Assembly (NCBI RefSeq): GCF_034190915.1
Contig: NW_026947507.1
Span: 35,117,501-35,181,500, forward strand
DNA: 64,000 bases
Origin: Cavia porcellus
Taxonomy: Eukaryota; Chordata; Mammalia; Rodentia; Caviidae
Direction: 5' to 3'
Within the stretch, counting starts at the first letter, position 1; the number at the start of each line of letters is the position of its first letter. Positions 13,020 to 23,858 of the stretch are shown piece by piece. The notes below the pieces were generated by a model. That model saw only the letters and a program-made list of their open reading frames with translations, was not told the origin of the DNA and searched no databases. The translations under genes and the position numbers were made by a program.

Positions 13020-13770
13020 GTCCACTTCCTCCCTTGAGCTCAAGACAGGTAAGTCCACAGGATATGGTCAATGACAAAGGGCATATGTTCCCAGATAAAC
13101 CAATCATGCCCTGCCCTCCTCTCCCAAAGCCCTCACCACTGCTTCTGAGCAGCTCCATCTCCCCCTCAGCTGCCCAAGAAAGGAACCAGCTCCTGGACTC
13201 TTCTCTTATGTCCCCCTCTCATGAGCCATCAGTCACCAAGACCTGTCGACTCCACCTTCTACAAAGTTCTTAGGCCCACCCGGCCCTTTCCTGCCACCGT
13301 CTAATTCCAGCCACCGTTACTTCTGGCCTGGATCCCAACAGTGGCTTCTGAACAGTCCTTCCAAGCAGCTCTCTTCCCTGGCATCACATAGACAAGCGTA
13401 GCTCTAATTAGCGCAACCCCTTCCAGGGTCCCACTCCTCCACCTGTGACAGTCCTACAGAAAGACTCGACTGGGGCTCAGACCCCATTGTGTCCTCCTCC
13501 AGTGCCACCTTCCTAAACCCTTTGCTTTTGCAACTGACTCACTCTTCAGATTCTTGTCCCATGCAGCCTTCCCCAGAAAGGCTCCTTAGATTTCACAGCA
13601 GGGGTTAGATGTCCACCTGAGACATGACTATTGCACCTGGTGCCTTCCCATCACAGCCCCTACACAGTCAAATGACAGAGGACCCCTTACTTACTGCACC
13701 CACAACACCCAGCAGGCAGTGCCCTCAGGGAACACCTGCTGAATTAATAGATGAGCATCCACCCAGCTCC
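12480..13770 (+). mobile_element. L2 LINE relic
   Basis: Pyrimidine-rich sequence resembling L2 in order: 'ttctggagaaagttgtctgc', then 'catcagtcaccaagacctgtcgactccacctt', then 'tcttgtcccatgcagccttcccc', ending near 'aggcagtgccctcagg..ctgctgaattaatagatgag', the usual L2 3' end. Interrupted by the CT microsatellite at 12965. Many stops; no coding capacity. Confidence 0.65.
12965..13015. repeat. (CT)n microsatellite
   Basis: About 25 uninterrupted CT units inside the L2 relic in intron 2. Confidence 0.97.
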
Positions 13771-14369
13771 TATACTGAGCAAAATCCCCAGGCCCCAGTC
13801 TACAGGGACAGGGAATTCCCAAGAGAGGGGCCCTCAGGTTTCTGCTGCCTACACCAAGCAGTATAGAAGATAACCTAGGCCAAGCACAGTGTCGGGAAGC
13901 CACATGACTTCATGATATACGAAGAGTGGGTGTCCATGACCCAGGCCTGGGCTCAGTCCCAGCCAGAGCTCAGGGCAGTGGAGTGGCAGAGGCAGCCCTG
14001 TCTCTCCGGGCAGCACCCCTGGCAAGCATGTGCTAGCCTTGCCCTCTCTTGAATCTCACTTCCCCAGCTTCCTGCTGCCCTCCGCTCATCTCGTGGAGAA
14101 GGGGTTCCCTCACATGGTCCTGGCTTGAGCATCTGTCCCTCCTCTCTGCATGTCACCTCCCTCTTGTTCAGCCTTAGTTCTCCTTTGCCCACCACAACCA
14201 GCTATCACTGATCCCCCCACACTGGGCCAGTGGTTCGTGCCTCCAAGTTCCAGGTTCCTCCAGGGGATGGACAGATGGACAGTTCACCCCACGGCCCAGT
14301 CCTCCTCCTGAGCCTCGGGCCCCCTCATACCTTCCCACTGCCCACCCACTCTGCCCAGAGAGCGCTTAC

Positions 14370-14684
14370 CCTCTGTCAGCCCCAGATGGATGCTCCAGTA
14401 GATCTGCAGGCACTGGAGCTCCTTCTTCATGCCCCGCTTGCAACGGCAGTCGTAGAGCGGGCTCTCCTGCAGGACCTCCAGTGCCGCCTGGCACTCCTTG
14501 TTGGCCAGCATGGTGTTACGGTCCCGGCCCGCTAGGCACTGCCGCAGCGTTCGGTACCGGGAGCTGCAGTTGGACTCGGCCGCACACAGCTCATTGGCCC
14601 GAACACAGTCCACTGGGGGGCGCCAGCCGTGGAGCTCGGGGCCCTGCAGGGAGGAAGGGCTGGCCAAAGAGCGGAGGGTCTCGT
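14370..14684 (-). CDS. GFRA2: GFRA2 coding exon 2 (residues 14-118, cysteine-rich domain D1)
   Basis: The acceptor is a pyrimidine-rich tract ending ...ccacccag (AG at 14686-14685). The exon is 315 bases, ends with GAG G, and is followed by donor GTAAGC. It encodes residues D14-E118 plus the first base of codon 119. Residues 14 to about 21 finish the signal peptide. The rest is the first GFR-alpha cysteine-rich domain, with eight cysteines at 40, 47, 53, 63, 78, 93, 95 and 105, an N-glycosylation sequon N52-C-S, and the family motif YRTLRQC near residue 57 plus CRCKRGMKKE near 93. In the family D1 is dispensable for ligand binding, which is done mainly by D2. The length is a multiple of three with phase 1 on both sides, so skipping keeps the frame; a human isoform lacking residues 14-118 is known. 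Open frames on the opposite strand here are shadows. Confidence 0.97.
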
Positions 14685-15517
14685 CTGGGTGGTGGGGAGG
14701 GAAGACAAGCATGAATGAGGGCCGCCACACTCACCGCCCCAAGATGCCAAGATGCAGGCCTGGGGCTTGGGCCCTCCTGGGAACGCCACACCCATCTTGT
14801 ACCAAAGCGCACCCAGGCAGCTCGGCAGAACAGCCCTCCTGTGACCTGCAGGGCCTGGCATGTTCCCTGCCCCAGAGTTTGCACTCTGTCTCTGCTTGGT
14901 ACCAGCCTAGGAGGAGCACAGCAAGTGGTACCAGAAAGGCATCTCTGGAGACCACAGTCGGTCTCGGATGGCACTGGGGCCCTAGGCCTTGCTGCGTGTG
15001 CAAAGCAGGAGCTTCCTTTTAGGCCACCCAGCTCCCCTACAAACCTCAGCTCCAGCCAGAGACCCCTCCATCATGGCCTGAGGGCACCAAAAAGTCATTA
15101 ATGTTCAAAGCCTGCCCAGTTTATTCAGATCCTACCGCCTAAGAATACTGAGACCACAGAAGAGAGATGACAACCCCAGGTCATATACAGAGGCAGACGA
15201 AGCCCCTTGGAGCCCTAACCTCTTCATCCTGAGTTGCTAGACTTTCCAAGAAGGCAGTAAGAAATGAGCCCAGCCCTGGCTAAGAGGCTGCCTAGCATGG
15301 AGGAGCGACCCCTTCCAGGCATGACCCCTGCACAGCTTCCAGTGTAACCTCACACTACTTGGAGGCCTGAAACCTTGCCTGCTGAGGTCAGGTTCCACTC
15401 CCCGCTCCCCGCTGCCCTTCCTCAAGAAATGCACTGGGCATACAGGCGGGCAACTTCCCCTTCCCCCTCTGTGCCCCTCCTCACCACCCCTTGGCTTCTC
15501 TGGCTTCCAGCCCCCCA

Positions 15518-15708
15518 AGGTGCACACCTGTTCTCCCAGTACTGAGGACACTGAAGCAGGAAGATTGCAAGTTCAAGTCCTGCCTGGGAAATTTAGTGAG
15601 ACCTTGTCTAAAATTAAAAACAGCTGGGGAAGTAGCTTAGTACAAAGGTCCTGAGTTCAATCCCCAGCACTGCAAAAAAAACCAAAATCCAATAAATAAA
15701 AAAACAAG
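15518..15708 (+). mobile_element. B1+ID composite SINE
   Basis: The left part is B1-like (gtgcacacctg, cccagtactgagg, attgcaagttcaag, ctgcctggg, agaccttgtct). The right part is ID-like (cagctggggaagtagctta, tcctgagttcaatccccagcac) with an A-rich tail. This composite type is known from several non-murid rodents. Confidence 0.85.
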
Positions 15709-17908
15709 GGTTCTGCCCTCAATAGACCGCGTCTCTGAGTGGCCTGGCTTCTCTCTCCTCCTCTCTTTTGCTTTCTTTCCTCCAATCCCATGAAGCCCTC
15801 TCCCCTTCTATATTGTTCCTCCTTCCAAAAGCCAAATAATAAATCAATTTCAAAGAGGAAAGCACCATTCCTTCTTCCCCCCTTGCAGATGCAGCCTCAC
15901 TTCCGGGGCCACCCATCAGTCCACCCTCCTCACCGGCCCCCAGGAGCCTCAGAAAGGAGGGAGTGGAGGGCAAGGTGCAGCTTGCCTGACCCTTTCCGAA
16001 GCCACATTCCAAAAATGGTTCCCTCCAGAGATGGACATCCTCCTGCCCTCCCTAAGCCCCTAACTGCAGCCCCTACCCCAGAAAGGCCCCACCCCATAAT
16101 CAGCCAGGACTGCTTTTTTCAAGACCTATAAAATGATTTGGGAGGCTTCCTCCACTTCCTCCAGCTCCAAAGCATAACAAAATCTTAAACCATCGGCCCC
16201 CTCCTCAGGATGCCGCAGAAACCCCCCGTGCCTGTCTCAGCACCAAATTCACGCCCTCTCCCTATGTGGCCGGTTCAGTGGGGGGAGCTACCGCAGGGGG
16301 ACAGCGACACCTAGGGGCAGAGCTCTGCACAGCGAGGCGGTCACTCCCCAGCGCCCCTAGGGAAAAGGGATCACTCCCACAGGGACCCGGGGCAGGAGAG
16401 CTACCACACAGGAGACCTGGAAGGAGAGTAGCAGAGGGTTGGCCCGGGTGGAGGAGGCTTCTGGGGCTAGGGCCAAAGATATTCCTCTACATCGACCACA
16501 CCTCTGCCCCCAACAGGAAATGCTAGAAGATATGGCCACCCTGAGACAAGACCTGAGCAGAAACCAGCTCAGAGAGGGAGACACAGTCTGCCCAGATGCC
16601 GGCTGGAAGGAGAGTCTTGTCCTCCACACAAGCTGAGGTGGCATCTTTCTTTCTGAGCTTCAGCAGATTGCTACATCCCCAATCAGAACGGAGTGCCTCT
16701 GGGCCACCCAGGAGCAGCTGAGCTGACACCCCACCACCACCCGCACCTGCTGCCTCCCTCTCCTCAGCCAGCCAGGCCTTGGCTCTCCATGGAGTTGAGG
16801 GCCAGCACCCAGCAGGACGCTCTCTTCCCACCTGAGTGTCCAGGGGAGCTGAGATTGGGATATCTTCACATCCTCAGCCTTCTGTAAGCTCAGGATTAAT
16901 AGCAGGCTTCCAGTTAGGATGTTAGCCTCAGGGGTAGAGCAAAAAGGGCACTGCCTCCCTGGCAGGTAGGGTCTGTAACCCCAAGAGATGATCATTACAT
17001 GGTCCTACATAGGCTCCCATGCCAAAAGTAAAATCTCCCATTTCCTGCTAACTGGCGCCAATGGTGGGTAGTGACGTGCCCTCAAAGCGCTAGGACCTCC
17101 TTTTACCAAGTGTCCCTGACTCTTGTCATTAGCTCCCTTGGGCTTCTGACCTATCAAGCCTGGTCAGAGAAGAGAATCAAGGCAACTCAAGCCTTTAGCC
17201 AAGAATATTAAGAAGAGAGCAAAAGGTGTTCTGGCGGAGATTACCAATCCTGCAGAGGGGCAACCTATATCCACCAAGAACAGACATCTGGAGCATCTTC
17301 TAGAGATATGGGGGTACCAATAGACAACACAGAGCTCTGGCTGCCTTCCTGCATGCAGTGTCCCCCAGAAGAAACAAAATGCATACTAGATTGTCATCAA
17401 GAAGTGGCCCCTTTGACTGGCCCCAGTTTCATTCACTGTCCCCTTGGCACCCTCTCCCTGGATGTCAATACCAGACTTCAGGACAGCTGGGCAGAAAGGC
17501 CTGTCTCTCTACACAGTCCTGCACCCCAGGCTCCATTTGGCACCTGAGGGAGAGACCTCAAAAAGCTTTTGCTCCTAGGAGCTCCCCATCTCCCCAGCTG
17601 AAATTGGCTGCAGAGTCTCCAACTCCCAAAGGCCTCTGCCCTGAGTGGAATTTCCAACCAATTCCCATCTATGGGCTCTTGGTTACCAAAAGGGTCCTAA
17701 AGCTGAAGTTCCCTTAATGCCATCGACCCTGCCCCGTCAAGAGTCTGCTGATGCCCTGTGGTCACATCCCTAAGCTCTCCACCCAGTTTGAAAAGAGATT
17801 TCTCAGTGACAGGTAACTGAAGGGCTGTGACCTAGGGGATGCTGACCTACCCCTCTTTCTCACCATGAAGCCCCCCGCCCCCGGGTTGCAGCATTTCTGC
17901 TCATACAC

Positions 17909-17911
<3 letters not shown>

Positions 17912-17960
<49 letters not shown>
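17912..17960. repeat. (CA)n microsatellite
   Basis: Roughly 22 CA units with minor interruptions at the ends, within intron 1. Confidence 0.97.
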
Positions 17961-18733
17961 AACACCCATGAGCAGAAGTGCTAGTGCCACTTCTGAGAAA
18001 CAGAAGAGAGTTAATGCCTCAGCCTCCTCAGCTGGAGGCAGCCCTCCTACAGTATGGGGGTCCAGGCAGGGCAGAACTGTTCTCCTTCAGCCCCTGCCCT
18101 GGGAAGGTACCCACACCTGGGATCCCTGTCTGCTGGGGGGGGGGGCAGTAGCTTAGCAGCAAAGCAATCTGGCTGTTTTGCCTGAAATACAATTTTCTTT
18201 TCTTCTTGGTCTTGATCATTCTAAGCCCCAGAAAGCCGTTTTCAAAGCAGCAATGGGAGAAAAGGTCAGGTTTTATAACAGCTCATTCAGAATGAGAGTC
18301 CACTTCCAGGGGGCTGTGGGATGGGCCGCTGGGCCACCAAGTGCCCATAGCACTTTCCAGCTTCCTCCCTCCGCCCCTCCCACTCCACAGAAATGCCACT
18401 GGCTTAGAGTAGCAGGACAGTGGAGGCCACACCCCAAGACAGGAACTTGTCCCTAAAGAACTCAGAACAGGGGAGGCAAAACGTCTAGGAAGGACCCCCG
18501 CCAACACTGACTCCCATGGACCCTGATCCTCTGCCCAAGTCTGGAGGGGCTCCCCTTAGGCCTGTGAACCTCTTTGTGCAACCACCATCTACCTCCCCAT
18601 CTTGGAGCCCCTCCCCCAGGAGGAAAGAGATGCACTCAGGATCCCCTCTTCCCAGGCAGGCTGGCTCCCTATAGCTACACGGCCAGCCAGGATGACTGAA
18701 GCAGCTCCTAAATGAGCAGCCGTGTGCTCCTTC

Positions 18734-18734
<1 letters not shown>

Positions 18735-18788
<54 letters not shown>
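18735..18788. repeat. (CA)n microsatellite
   Basis: About 27 uninterrupted AC units within intron 1. Confidence 0.97.
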
Positions 18789-18790
<2 letters not shown>

Positions 18791-19568
18791 AGGTTCCTGA
18801 GGTTGCCCTCCGGAGCACCTACTCTCTCCTTTCCGGCAGCAACTGGCCCAGGACTCTGGGTCACCCTTTCAAACACCCTCTTCTCCTCCCCAGCACCTGG
18901 ACACCCGCACTCTCCAGAGCCGTTTCCAGCAGCCGAGATTTCACACAGCATAGCAGAGGGCGAAGGGCGTGAGAATGAATGCGCTGATGGGCTGGGGTTC
19001 AGGGCCATGAGGAAGCCCCTCTTCCTTGTCCTGGAGGGGTGGGGGTTTACAGAATGGTCTTTGTCTAGGCCCCTTTTCCTCCTGCAACCCTCACCTTCTG
19101 CACCCAGAAAAACAAACTTTGGCCTCCTCTGCCCCTCCTTCCCAGGCTACAGGGCCTGGCTCCCGAGGTGGAGGGGAGCAGAGGCAATCCTGAACCGCTA
19201 GCTGCTCAGCCCTGCGCCACCCACCCGCTCACCTGCACACCAGGCTCGGGTCTGGCTGGATAAGAAAGCCAAGGGTAGGGAGAAACTTGCCAAGTGTTCC
19301 ATGGAGTGGGGAGACGGGGTGCATTCTCCAGAGGTTGACTAGCAGATGTGGGACATATTGGGGTTCCCCGCAGATATCCAACCTGCAGCTCCTGCACAAA
19401 CCCTGGCCCTCGGCTGCGATCCACTCGGACACCGATTGGGAAAGGTGGGACACACAAGATTTTTCTCCCCTCCCTCTTCTCTTCCAGATCGAGTTAGGGT
19501 TTTTTTTTTTTTTCCTTAAGTTGCTGCAATTCGAACCCATTATTTTGAGGGAAATAAGTGTCATCACA

Positions 19569-19648
19569 GTGTGCGTGTGTATACGCGCGTGCGCGCGCGC
19601 GTGTCTGTGTGTGTGTATGCGTGTGTCTGTGTGAGTGTTGTGTGTGTG

Positions 19649-19683
<35 letters not shown>
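19569..19683. repeat. Compound (GT)n/(GC)n alternating tract near exon 1
   Basis: Bases 19569-19604 alternate purine and pyrimidine without a break and include several CG steps; imperfect then perfect GT runs follow to 19683. It lies about 255-370 bases inside intron 1. Confidence 0.95.
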
Positions 19684-19684
<1 letters not shown>

Positions 19685-19937
19685 TTTGAATGTTGGAAGG
19701 TTCCTTCCCAATCCCCACCCTCCCCAGGCGCAGCCAGCCGAGGCTCTGGTCCCTCCGCCCGCGTCCACGCTGCCCTCGGTTCGCCCGAGCTCCAGCCAGG
19801 CTCGCCCCTCCGCGCGCGCTCTCCTCGCTCTCCTCGCCGGTTTCCTGCGGCGCCAGCCCCGCTCGCCGCCCCACCACCACCACCAAGTCCCGGCTTTTTG
19901 CCGGCGCCTGAGCGCGCAGCCGTCCTCAGGTACTCAC

Positions 19938-19977
19938 CTAAAAAGAAGAGGAGGCAGAAGGTGTTTGCCAAGATCAT
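19938..19977 (-). CDS. GFRA2: GFRA2 coding exon 1 (start codon and residues 1-13)
   Basis: The ATG is at 19977-19975 on the minus strand, with A at -3 giving a usable initiation context. It opens 13 codons reading MILANTFCLLFFL, which closely matches the GFRA2 N-terminus known from human. The exon ends after the first base of codon 14 (G), followed by the donor GTGAGT at 19937-19932, so the junction is phase 1. The peptide is the hydrophobic core of the signal sequence that sends the receptor into the secretory pathway. The 40 coding bases are only the tail of a longer first exon whose 5' UTR runs to higher coordinates. An in-frame TAA lies about 70 bases upstream, which supports this start. 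The bases just before the ATG are A/T rich, unlike the CpG-dense DNA further upstream. Confidence 0.93.
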
Positions 19978-20700
19978 GTTAAATAAATCCCACAGTTATT
20001 TTGTCTTTCTCCCTTAGGTTAAAAAAATGAAATAAAATTTTAAAAAATAGTAAGAGCCAAGCAGTGGTAATCAGCCCCGAATCCAATGCAGAGATCCCAG
20101 CCAGTCCGCCTGATGATATCCTGAGTCCTGCGATCCTTGCCTCTGGCTGGAGGGGGTGGGGTGAGAGGCGGGCGGTGGGCTGCCCCTCGACACCCTCCTT
20201 GCCCACCAAAACCAGACACACGTCGCTGGTTCTGGCTGCTTTCTAAGCCCACTGTTGGTCCTGAGGTCAGCCTTTCCTTCCAGTCGTCCGGGAAGGCACG
20301 GGTCCCGGAGGGTCCAATTCCCCTGCGCTTCCCAGAAGGGACCTGGGGAGGTGGGGGCGAGGCGATCGGAGAGTGAGGAGCTGGAAGGAGGTGGCAAGGG
20401 AGGGGGTCAGAATAAACGCAAATCGGAAAGAAATCCACCGACGGGTGTGAGCGCCAGCAACAATCCGGTCGGAGCTCCGAGGACAGAGACGGAGTCGCTT
20501 CGCACCAAGACGAAGAAAAGATTCAAAGAAAAATCCGCTAACCTTTGCTCGCTCACTTTTTTCCTAATGGAATTCCTGTGGCCGTGTGTCTCTGCGCGCG
20601 TCTTTCCTCGCCCGCCCTCTCCGCTCCTCTCCTCTCCCTCGCTCTCGCTCTCTGCTCGCGCTCTCTCCAGCTCTCCCTCGCTCTCCGCTCCCTCTCTGCT

Positions 20701-20739
20701 CCCCCCTCCCTGCTCCTCCCTCCGCCCGCCCCCTCCCCC
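20701..20739 (-). promoter_or_regulatory. G-rich tract with quadruplex potential in the GFRA2 upstream flank
   Basis: On the gene (minus) strand there are at least six runs of three or more G within 39 bases, separated by 1-7 bases. The run pattern meets the usual G-quadruplex motif. It also contains a GGGCGG-like GC box. Confidence 0.6.
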
Positions 20740-23424
20740 TGCGCGGCTCCCTCGCCGCTGCTCTCGCGCCCGCGCCCCTCTCCTCCGCCCGGGGCTCTGC
20801 GCTCCGGCTCCCAGGCGGCTGGCGGCGCGGGGCGCGGGAGCGCGGCGGAGCAGCGACACTCCGCAGCGGCGGCAGCGGCGACTAGGCGGTAGTGGTGGCG
20901 CCGGGGGAACGCTAACCGGAGGGAGAGTTCCACCGCTGCCTCCCTCTGCTCAGCCGCGCTCCCTTACTCGGACTGAGCTGCTGCCTGAGCCGGAAACTGA
21001 CCGGCTTCCAGTGCTACAGCTTAAGCTCAAACCCACCGAAGCCACCACACCCTCCTGCTGGCCCCAAAGAGCCCCCTTCCTGGCCGCGGAGAGGCTGAGC
21101 TCGCCAACTCCCACTGCCTCTGCCTCTGCCTCTTCCCCTATCCCTGTCCCTGCTCTGCGCCCTGGGCCAAAGGGTCTCGGAAGCCTGGAGAGCCTGAGCC
21201 AGGCTGGAAAGCGTAGGGTCCCTAGAAGCCCCAGCCATCCGGTGATGTAGGGGGCAGGGCACTGGAAACCCCCGACCTGCTAGCCAAGATCTGGGAGGGG
21301 CCTCCACCCTTCTCGGGTGTTGTGTCCCTTAGTCAGAAAGCTGAAGCAGAACGTGTCCCCAAGGTATCAGGGGACGAAGGACATCCTGTGGCGCCAGCAC
21401 CCTGCGCCTGCGAGCCCTGCGCCGCCTGCCTGATCCAGTCTAGCTCCTGCGCGCGCGCGCACGTGTGTTCTCCACGCAGACGTGGGAACTTTCCCAGCGC
21501 AGCGCTGCGCTCTGGCTCCTCACATACCCCAGCCTCGGGGCCCTTCGAGACTTCCGTTTCTCGGTTGATCTCCCCCCTCCTGGATCCAGGAGAAGGCTTC
21601 GAGGACAACGCACCCTGGCTGTTTCCTCCCAGGCCTGCAAATCAGCCCGAACTGCGCCGGAGTGATGGCACTGACTTGCACACACCCCCCACCCCCCTCC
21701 AGTGGGTGCGCTCGGGACCGACTCCAGCAGGTCTCAGCACCAGGCTCAGTGGCCTCCGGCCCCTGCCCCAGCCTGCTTGCGCTCAAAGGCCCACTGGGCC
21801 TTGAGGAGCTGGTCCCAGAATAGCTGGCAGCTCCCAGCTCTGGAATCTCCTGTGAGGACCCCTCTCAGCCGCCGAGGAGTGATTGATCCATCGAGGGGGC
21901 GATTGCTCCATCTGTCGATGAGTCGGGCGCACCGTGTTAAAACGGAATTTACAATAAAGGCTCAGAAGCGCCTGGCTGGGAAAGGGTTGGAGAAGTGAGG
22001 CTGTTGCCACGTTCCGGCAAAGATCAGACCGAGAGAGGCGATGGGGCTGCAGCCGCGCGGGTGCACACGCCGCGGCGCACGGCGCGCACGGGGCACCCCA
22101 GCTGCACACTTCCTTCTGACACACCCTCGGCTAGGAAGAGCCGCCCGGGAGCCCCGGGCTTTCGCTCCCACATTCCTGGCGCGCAGCTCCAGGCGCGTAG
22201 CTCACGCACCGCCTGGGGAGGTGTGCGCACAGTCCCTCCCAAACTTTCCGCGCTGCCCAAAACCTGATCTGCGCTGCATCTAAGGTGTGTCTGAAAGTGC
22301 CTTTGGAGATGCATGCTTTTAAATAACAGGACTGTGTGACAGAATAAATGGTAGGAATGGACTTGGCTCGAGGGGAGGGGTCAATCGCAAAACCTGCAGC
22401 CTTAGCTGGCGGAAAAGCTAGAGGGAGCAACCTCCATCTTGTGGATTTAGGCGGGAACGCGGCTTCTCCAAGCCTTTAAGTGCAAGGCCCACGCGGGGTC
22501 CTCCGAATGTTCCCTTTTATTTGGGCTTTCTGAGACAGTGGCCCTGGACCCCTGCCTGCATCCTCTTGCCCTAACGGTCGGTGGTGCCTCCTAGAGACGC
22601 CCTCTAGAGATGCCTCGCTGGTTGGGTAGTGGACGCTCCTGGGCAGGCACAGAAGACCCAGGAAGAGACGGCCCGGAGCTGCGGGGTGCCTCCTTCGGAT
22701 CTGCCTTCTCCTTGCCTTTCCAGTTCCAGAAAGCGACTTTACATCCACCAAGATCTCCTAGTATCAGTCCAAAAATTGGAGAACTTAAGGGCCTGGCTTC
22801 AGACAAGTTTAAGTTAAAAATTGAAAAAGCAATAGTTATACTGTCAGGGAGTCTTGGACCAATGGTCAGAGCCTGGAGGCCTGGCCTTTGAAAACTAATT
22901 AAGTAAAAGAAATAAAAACCTTTCAGCCTACCTTCGCCTATTCCCAAGGTCTTCCAGTGGTCCAAATACTGTATGTGTGTGGAAAATGCATTGCACCGCA
23001 GCTGAATAGGAGAAGTGAGTTCTGTGAAGCCTACGGGAGCTCTGCTCTCTCTCCCTTCCAGTGAACAGGCTGAGAAGGCAGCAGTGGACACCCAGGGGAG
23101 GCTGGTACTGAGTTCCATGGGAACTGGGACAAAGATGCTAGTCGCAGGAGGCCAGGGGCTGGAGATGCTTTAGGGACTTCGAACCACCCAGGCCTCACAA
23201 GAACAATGAAGAATAGCCACCATCACTAGCATTCAGCTTGTTGTGACAACTTGAGCTTGGACCTCTCTCCCTCCAGTCTGTACAGAGGCCTCCCTTACCC
23301 AGCCAACCCCAACCTTCACCTGAGCTGCCTTTGGGTATGGCATAGTTCAGCACTGCACCATTAGTCCCTCTGCGGCTGCTATGCATGGGACATCCCTCAC
23401 CTTGTACCAGGATCTGCACTGGAA

Positions 23425-23565
23425 AAGCTACTAGCTGGGGCCAATTTAATCTCTCTGAACATTAGTCATCTCGTCTGTAAAATGCAGAAGAAAGCAAAGC
23501 AAGTCTTGTGGAAATTAGATGAGATACTACACACAAAGTAGCTAACACAGTGTCTGCCTGGCTCC
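23425..23565 (+). mobile_element. MIR SINE relic
   Basis: Forward MIR core: 'atctctctgaacattagtc..catctgtaaaatg'-like, then 'attagatgagatactacaca' and 'gctaacacagtgtctg'. Confidence 0.65.
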
Positions 23566-23668
23566 CCCCTTCTCACCCCCAGGGATCCAGGAGGAGAATG
23601 ATGAATGTCTGACAGGCAGCAAAACCCAAATGGCAAATGGCAAAGCAGAGATTTAAAAGCGATGGAAG

Positions 23669-23858
23669 TGTCAGGCATGGTGACCCATATCTGTAACCCC
23701 AGTTACTCAAGGAGACTGAGACAGGGAGAATGGAAGTAACAGGCCATCCTGGGTAGCAAGAACCTGTCTCAAAATAAGATTTAAAAACAGCCAGGGATGT
23801 AGCTCAGTGGTAGAGCCCTTGCCTAGCACGTGCAAGGACCCGGGTACAATCTCTCAAG
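23669..23858 (+). mobile_element. B1+ID composite SINE
   Basis: B1 half with 'tcaggcatggtgac' to 'aagaacctgtctcaaaataa', then ID half 'ccagggatgtagctcagtgg', 'tagagcccttgcctagcacg', 'tgcaaggacccgggtacaat'. The ID half keeps the tRNA-like A and B boxes. Confidence 0.9.

Larger units (their letters stand above)
8807..14369 (-). other. GFRA2: GFRA2 intron 2
   Basis: Lies between exon 2 donor (GTAAGC, 14369) and exon 3 acceptor (AG at 8808-8807); 5563 bp. Contents that I can name are MIR relics near 10275-10480 and 11020-11105, an L2 relic at 12480-13770, and a CT microsatellite at 12965-13015. A 60-bp AT-rich tract with several TAAT cores lies at 12245-12305. The remaining sequence (8900-10200, 11100-12200) shows nothing recognisable. 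Confidence 0.9.
14685..19937 (-). other. GFRA2: GFRA2 intron 1
   Basis: Runs from exon 1 donor GTGAGT (19937) to exon 2 acceptor AG (14685-14686); 5253 bp. It holds a B1+ID SINE at 15518-15708, two long CA microsatellites (17912, 18735) and the CG/TG alternating tract at 19569-19683. Its first ~210 bases are still CpG rich. In the remainder (15720-17900, 18060-18720, 18790-19560) I see no exon or named repeat. Confidence 0.9.
1..20900 (-). other. GFRA2: GFRA2 gene, 5' part (exons 1-3 with introns 1-3; 3' part outside window)
   Basis: Three exons on the minus strand join in frame to give the N-terminal 146 residues of GDNF family receptor alpha-2. In the family this is a GPI-anchored cell-surface co-receptor that binds neurturin and presents it to the RET tyrosine kinase in neurons. 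Each intron border is GT-AG and each intron is phase 1. Intron 1 is 5253 bp, intron 2 is 5563 bp, and intron 3 exceeds 8.7 kb and leaves the window. The next exon should start the D2 domain; no reading frame here carries that cysteine pattern, so it lies beyond position 1. The upstream limit is approximate because the transcription start cannot be read from sequence; I placed it inside the CpG-rich flank. No frameshift or stop interrupts the exons, so the gene looks functional. Confidence 0.9.
19725..22270 (-). promoter_or_regulatory. GFRA2: CpG island covering GFRA2 exon 1 and upstream flank; probable promoter
   Basis: CpG dinucleotides are dense at about 19725-19935, 20130-20950 and 21380-22260, in contrast with the CpG-poor remainder of the window. 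The block at 20580-20790 is a pyrimidine tract (GA-rich on the gene strand) with repeated CTCG units and GC boxes of the CCGCCC type at 20722-20733. I see no obvious TATA box at a fixed distance, which suits a dispersed CpG-island promoter. The transcription start and 5' UTR structure cannot be determined from the sequence. Long open frames here, including one of 331 codons on the plus strand, are low-complexity products of GC-rich DNA and are not called as genes. Confidence 0.8.

Noticed and set aside
14498..15022. 174-codon plus-strand frame over GFRA2 exon 2
   Set aside because: Antisense shadow of the real exon; composition reflects the exon's GC content.
18485..18784. Cysteine/valine repeat frames over the CA microsatellite
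   Set aside because: Direct translation of (TG)n; artefact.
20255..21250. 331-codon open frame on the plus strand, the longest in the window
   Set aside because: It lies in the GFRA2 CpG island on the opposite strand, is serine/proline/arginine rich with no domain, and GC-rich DNA commonly lacks stops. No splice or coding signature seen.
23669..23858. A genuine tRNA gene (A and B boxes present)
   Set aside because: The boxes belong to an ID SINE half; no complete cloverleaf with acceptor stem is present.
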